This document shows, in pieces, positions 61,100 to 64,000 of a stretch of 64,000 nt of DNA. Under the pieces are notes generated by a model. It was not told where the DNA came from and searched no databases. It saw only the letters and a list, made by a program, of their open reading frames with translations. The first letter of the stretch is position 1; the number at the start of each line of letters is the position of its first letter. The translations under genes and the position numbers were made by a program. Origin of the DNA: Lachnospiraceae bacterium (GTDB lineage Bacteria; Bacillota_A; Clostridia; Lachnospirales; Lachnospiraceae); assembly GCA_017482005.1 (NCBI GenBank), contig JAFUOI010000007.1, positions 1 to 64,000 of the forward strand, given 5' to 3'.

Positions 61100-61122
61100 G
61101 AGCAGGCTATAGCAGCCTGCTC
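61100..61122 (-). terminator. Terminator of the RluA-type gene
   Basis: GAGCAGGCT and AGCCTGCTC on the minus strand (61100-61122), followed by TTTTTC. The stem overlaps the last codons of the gene. Confidence 0.85.
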
Positions 61123-61997
61123 ATATCATTTGGTAATGGCGCGGTAAAATTCATAGTTTTTCCGGTGATGGGATGACGGAAGGAAAGACTGTTTGAATGT
61201 AGAGCCTGCCTTTGAATCCTACTGCAGTCTGACGGATAGAGAGTGTCGCCGATCAGAGGGTGACCGATATGTTGCATGTGTACACGAATTTGGTGCGTTC
61301 GTCCTGTTTCAAGTTTAAGAGATAAGAGGGAGTAACCTGTTTCCTCATAAAATCCTACAACGTCATAGTGTGTAACCGCACGATCACCGGTGAGGAAATT
61401 TACTTCGCGTTCAATGATGGATTCATCTTTTCGCGCAATCGGCGCGTCAATTATGCCGTGTTGTTCCGAAAAAGATCCTTCCACAAGAGCGAGATAGGTA
61501 CGATGAATCTCTCTATTTTGCATTTGTACAGAAAGTATACCTGCACTGATGGCATGCTTGGCAAGAAGAACAAGACCTGTGGTGTCACGGTCCAAGCGAT
61601 TGATGCAGCGGAACGTAAAAGTTTCGTCTTTTTGCAGATAATAATACATCAGTGCATTGGCCAGTGTATTTGTATAGTTTCCCTGTGAAGGATGTACAGG
61701 CATATCTGCGGGTTTGTTAACTACAAGAATATCTTCGTCTTCATACACAATTGAAAGTGGAAGCATGGTAGGGACAATCTTTTCGCTGGTGTTGTCCTCA
61801 GTGTATTGAACTGTGAGGGTATCACCGGTTTGTAGTTTGTATGTGACATGCTCCCATATGCCGTTTACCAATATACTTTTTTCGATTTTTTTTAAGGCTA
61901 CCACATTCGAAGATGAGTAGCCTTTGTTTTTTAGAAATTGTAAAATTGTAAGATTTGCATCCTCGGATGCAATTTCATAATGAAATGTCCGTTTCAT
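61107..61997 (-). CDS. RluA-family rRNA pseudouridine synthase
   Basis: A 296-residue pseudouridine synthase: an N-terminal S4-like region (TILQFLKNKGYSSSNVVALKK), catalytic NRLDRDTTGLVLLAKH with the key Asp, and RTHQIRVHMQHIGHPLIGDTLY. Acts on 23S rRNA uridines; RluD-like is likely. It follows potD after 3 bases, so it is read through from the pot operon, an odd pairing. Confidence 0.92.
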   Translation of the reverse strand: MKRTFHYEIASEDANLTILQFLKNKGYSSSNVVALKKIEKSILVNGIWEHVTYKLQTGDTLTVQYTEDNTSEKIVPTMLPLSIVYEDEDILVVNKPADMPVHPSQGNYTNTLANALMYYYLQKDETFTFRCINRLDRDTTGLVLLAKHAISAGILSVQMQNREIHRTYLALVEGSFSEQHGIIDAPIARKDESIIEREVNFLTGDRAVTHYDVVGFYEETGYSLLSLKLETGRTHQIRVHMQHIGHPLIGDTLYPSDCSRIQRQALHSNSLSFRHPITGKTMNFTAPLPNDMSRLL

Positions 61998-62000
61998 AGT

Positions 62001-63068
62001 TTAGTCAGCAGATTTAACCTGTTTCCAATATTCATTGTAAATTTCATCGCCTTCGGAACCGAGATATTTAAATGTCTCCATATTTTCATATTTTGACAAA
62101 TCAGGAAAGGCGATTTCGCTGTTGCGGATTGCTTCGTCTTCAATTAAAGCGCGTGCTTCATCATTTGGTGTAGAGTAGGTAATGTAATCGAAGTTCATAA
62201 GTGCGATGTCTTCACGGCACATAAAGTTGATAAATGCTTCCGCATTTTCCTTGTTCTGTGATGCTTTCGGAATTACCCAGCAGTCAATCCATACATTAGA
62301 ACCTTCTTTTGGAATTACATATTCAAGATTCGGATTTTCGCGCTGTGTGTAAATAGCCTCTCCGGAATAAATTACACCGATGGCTGCTTCGTCACCAATC
62401 ATTTTGTCACGAACCTGATCAACTACATAAGCCTGGGTAAGAGGTTTTTGTGTGATAAGTTCATCACGGGCCTGCTCAAGCTGTGCAGTATCCAGGGAAT
62501 TCATGGAATAACCGAGTCGTTTTAAAGAAACCATAAATGCGTCTCTTACAGAATCCTGCATCAGAATATTGCCGGCATATTTTTCATCCCAAAGAACATC
62601 CCAGGAATCAATCGGTTCGTCAACCATTGTCTTATTGTAAAGAATACCCACGGTACCAAAACAGTAAGGAACAGTGTATTTGTTTTCCGGATCAAAGGAT
62701 TTTGCCTGCTCATAGTATTGAGCTCCGATTTTGTCTTTGTTCGGAATGTTATCGAAGTTAATCTCTGCAAGAAGATCATTTTCGATTAGTTTTTCAATCA
62801 TGTAATCGGAAGGGCAGAGCACATCGTAATTGCTTGTGCCGGATTCTACCTTCGGATACATAATTTCGTTTGTTTCGTATTCATCGTAGATAACCTTGAT
62901 ACCGGTTTCTGCTTCAAACATGTCGATTGTTTCAGGGTCAATGTACTCGCCCCAGTTGTAAACAATAACTTCCCCGTTTTCACCGCCTTTATCACCGCCG
63001 CAACCGGTAACAAGTGCAGAAAACGCAATCATAGATGCGAGTAATACAATAAATTTGTTTTTTTTCAT
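62001..63068 (-). CDS. potD: Spermidine/putrescine ABC transporter, substrate-binding lipoprotein
   Basis: A 355-residue lipoprotein with signal and lipobox (ALVTGCGG, Cys at residue 23) and a PotD-type fold (VYNWGEYIDPETIDMFEAETG, NYDVLCPSDYMIEKLI, VWIDCWVIPKASQN). It binds polyamines and delivers them to PotB-PotC. AATGAAAAAATG-type start with GAGGAG upstream on the minus strand. It is the last transporter gene of the potBCD unit here; no potA is in view. Confidence 0.94.
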   Translation of the reverse strand: MKKNKFIVLLASMIAFSALVTGCGGDKGGENGEVIVYNWGEYIDPETIDMFEAETGIKVIYDEYETNEIMYPKVESGTSNYDVLCPSDYMIEKLIENDLLAEINFDNIPNKDKIGAQYYEQAKSFDPENKYTVPYCFGTVGILYNKTMVDEPIDSWDVLWDEKYAGNILMQDSVRDAFMVSLKRLGYSMNSLDTAQLEQARDELITQKPLTQAYVVDQVRDKMIGDEAAIGVIYSGEAIYTQRENPNLEYVIPKEGSNVWIDCWVIPKASQNKENAEAFINFMCREDIALMNFDYITYSTPNDEARALIEDEAIRNSEIAFPDLSKYENMETFKYLGSEGDEIYNEYWKQVKSAD

Positions 63069-63093
63069 TTTTTCATTCTCCTCGTATAAAGTT

Positions 63094-63879
63094 TTAAACT
63101 CTTTTTTGTGCGTTGTCTTTTTTTGACGGGCTCTTGTTAATAAAGAGAAGAAGTGCTAAAACAACGACAAATATGATAGTAGAAAGGGCATACATTTCAG
63201 GTTTGATGCCTTTCTTAACTTCCGTGTAAATTTTAGTGGACAATGTATCGACGCCGGGTCCCTTGGTAAAGTGTGTAATGATAAAATCATCAAGGGACAT
63301 TGTAAATGCCATCAAAAACCCGGTAAAAATGCCGGGGAGCAAATCCGGAAATACAACTTTAAAGAAAGCGTATATAGGACCGGCACCGAGGTCGAGTGCA
63401 GCCTCATAAGTATGTTTGTTAAGTTGTTTCATCTTTGGCATGACGCTCAATATGACGTAAGGTATATTGAAGGTAATATGCGCCAGGAGTATCGTGGAAA
63501 AGCCGAAACTCATCCCGAAACTCAGGTATAGGAGCATAAGTGAAATACCGGTCACAATATCAGCATTAAGCATAGGAATGTTAGTGACACCCATGAAGAA
63601 TGTGCGCCAGGCTCTGTTCATGTGATTTATTGCGATGCATGCTGCAGTACCGATTACGGTAGCAATGAGAGCGGAGAGGAGTGCAAGCCACAGAGTGTTT
63701 TGCAGTGCCTCCATAATGATCTCATTTTCAAACAATTCTACATACCATTTGGTTGTAAAGCCGCCCCATTTTGCTCTTGTTTTGCTCTTGTTAAAAGATA
63801 AAACGATGAGAGTAGCAATCGGAGCATATAAGAATACGAATATAATAGCGATATAAAAACGCGAGATAAACTTTTTCAT
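63094..63879 (-). CDS. potC: Spermidine/putrescine ABC transporter permease
   Basis: A 261-residue permease with six membrane helices and the EAA motif (YEAALDLGAGPIYAFFKVVFPDLLPG). The C-terminal tail is basic (NKSPSKKDNAQKRV). It partners with PotB and overlaps its end by four bases (ATGA), as in most pot operons. Confidence 0.95.
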   Translation of the reverse strand: MKKFISRFYIAIIFVFLYAPIATLIVLSFNKSKTRAKWGGFTTKWYVELFENEIIMEALQNTLWLALLSALIATVIGTAACIAINHMNRAWRTFFMGVTNIPMLNADIVTGISLMLLYLSFGMSFGFSTILLAHITFNIPYVILSVMPKMKQLNKHTYEAALDLGAGPIYAFFKVVFPDLLPGIFTGFLMAFTMSLDDFIITHFTKGPGVDTLSTKIYTEVKKGIKPEMYALSTIIFVVVLALLLFINKSPSKKDNAQKRV

Positions 63880-64000
63880 AACAGCGTGCCCTCCCCGTCT
63901 TTGTCAAGAATAGCTGAGATGATCATGCTGATGATAATAAATACCATAAGCACGATGGAAAGTCCGCTGCCGAGATTCCAGTTGGAAGCTTGTGTAAATT
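63876..64000 (-). CDS. potB: Spermidine/putrescine ABC transporter permease, C-terminal end (partial)
   Basis: The end of a permease gene truncated by the right edge of the window: about 40 residues, a final membrane helix (GLSIVLMVFIIISMIISAIL) and a charged tail (DKDGEGTLL). The stop overlaps the potC start. Position and pattern identify it as PotB. Confidence 0.85.
   Translation of the reverse strand, partial: FTQASNWNLGSGLSIVLMVFIIISMIISAILDKDGEGTLL

Overview
The window is bacterial chromosome from a low-to-medium GC, anaerobic, spore-forming Firmicute, most likely a gut Lachnospiraceae (Clostridia). The main indicators are spoIVA, a SpoVAF/GerA-type protein and cotJABC for sporulation; an anaerobic class III ribonucleotide reductase (nrdDG); an oxygen-sensitive group-B-like [FeFe] hydrogenase; and many strong AGGAGG-type ribosome binding sites. 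Genus or species cannot be fixed from the sequence alone. No rRNA, tRNA, prophage or insertion sequence was recognised. The left edge carries only the tail of an Rpn-like nuclease gene.

Layout. 1-5.5 kb: metF (minus), a MoxR/VWA pair, bioY and spoIVA with a clear sigma-E promoter. 5.8-11.5 kb: a run of DUF512 radical SAM protein, purine nucleoside phosphorylase, cytidine deaminase, an amidohydrolase and a membrane-anchored MutS-like ATPase; the middle three fit nucleoside salvage. 11.6-14.8 kb: a small membrane peptide, HAD phosphatase, WYL regulator and aminotransferase. 14.9-17.7 kb: nrdD-nrdG behind a promoter with two NrdR boxes 32 bp apart. 18-24 kb: two-component system, ABC transporter and S41 peptidase, with an attenuator-like hairpin after the kinase gene. 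24-28.6 kb: a methyltransferase-like membrane protein, a 1032-residue BspA-type surface protein and an acetyltransferase. 29-43.6 kb: accessory genes, namely an atypical carbamoyltransferase, a five-gene envelope operon, many small detoxification or acetyltransferase genes, a type I toxin-antitoxin candidate, a zinc-ribbon membrane operon and two alpha/beta hydrolases. 44-47.7 kb: GntR-regulated ABC transporter with CPBP protease. 47.8-51 kb: dut and spore genes. 51-61 kb: SHOCT protein, [FeFe] hydrogenase, gltX, UvrD-like helicase, DUF1292 protein, a divergent sirtuin, a GlgX-like protein lacking catalytic residues, and small proteins. 61-64 kb (minus): RluA-type pseudouridine synthase and potBCD.

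The most unusual signal is not a gene. Three intergenic regions (17878-17964, 28838-29104, 43649-43876) carry arrays of short inverted words with fixed spacing. In all of them the inner core is GGT (or once GGC and similar), about 25 variable bases, then ACC, with unit periods of 52 bp or about 70 bp. The word differs between places (TTACGGT/ACCGTAA in one, TGGGT/ACCCA in the other two) while the spacing is kept. This looks like one family of periodic element with exchangeable words. Its function is unknown.

Other points worth checking are a helicase gene whose only sensible start is ATT and whose end runs antisense into the next gene, two apparent pseudoenzymes (sirtuin and GlgX-like), and a Cys/Arg/Asp-rich small protein whose ribosome binding site lies inside a terminator-like hairpin.
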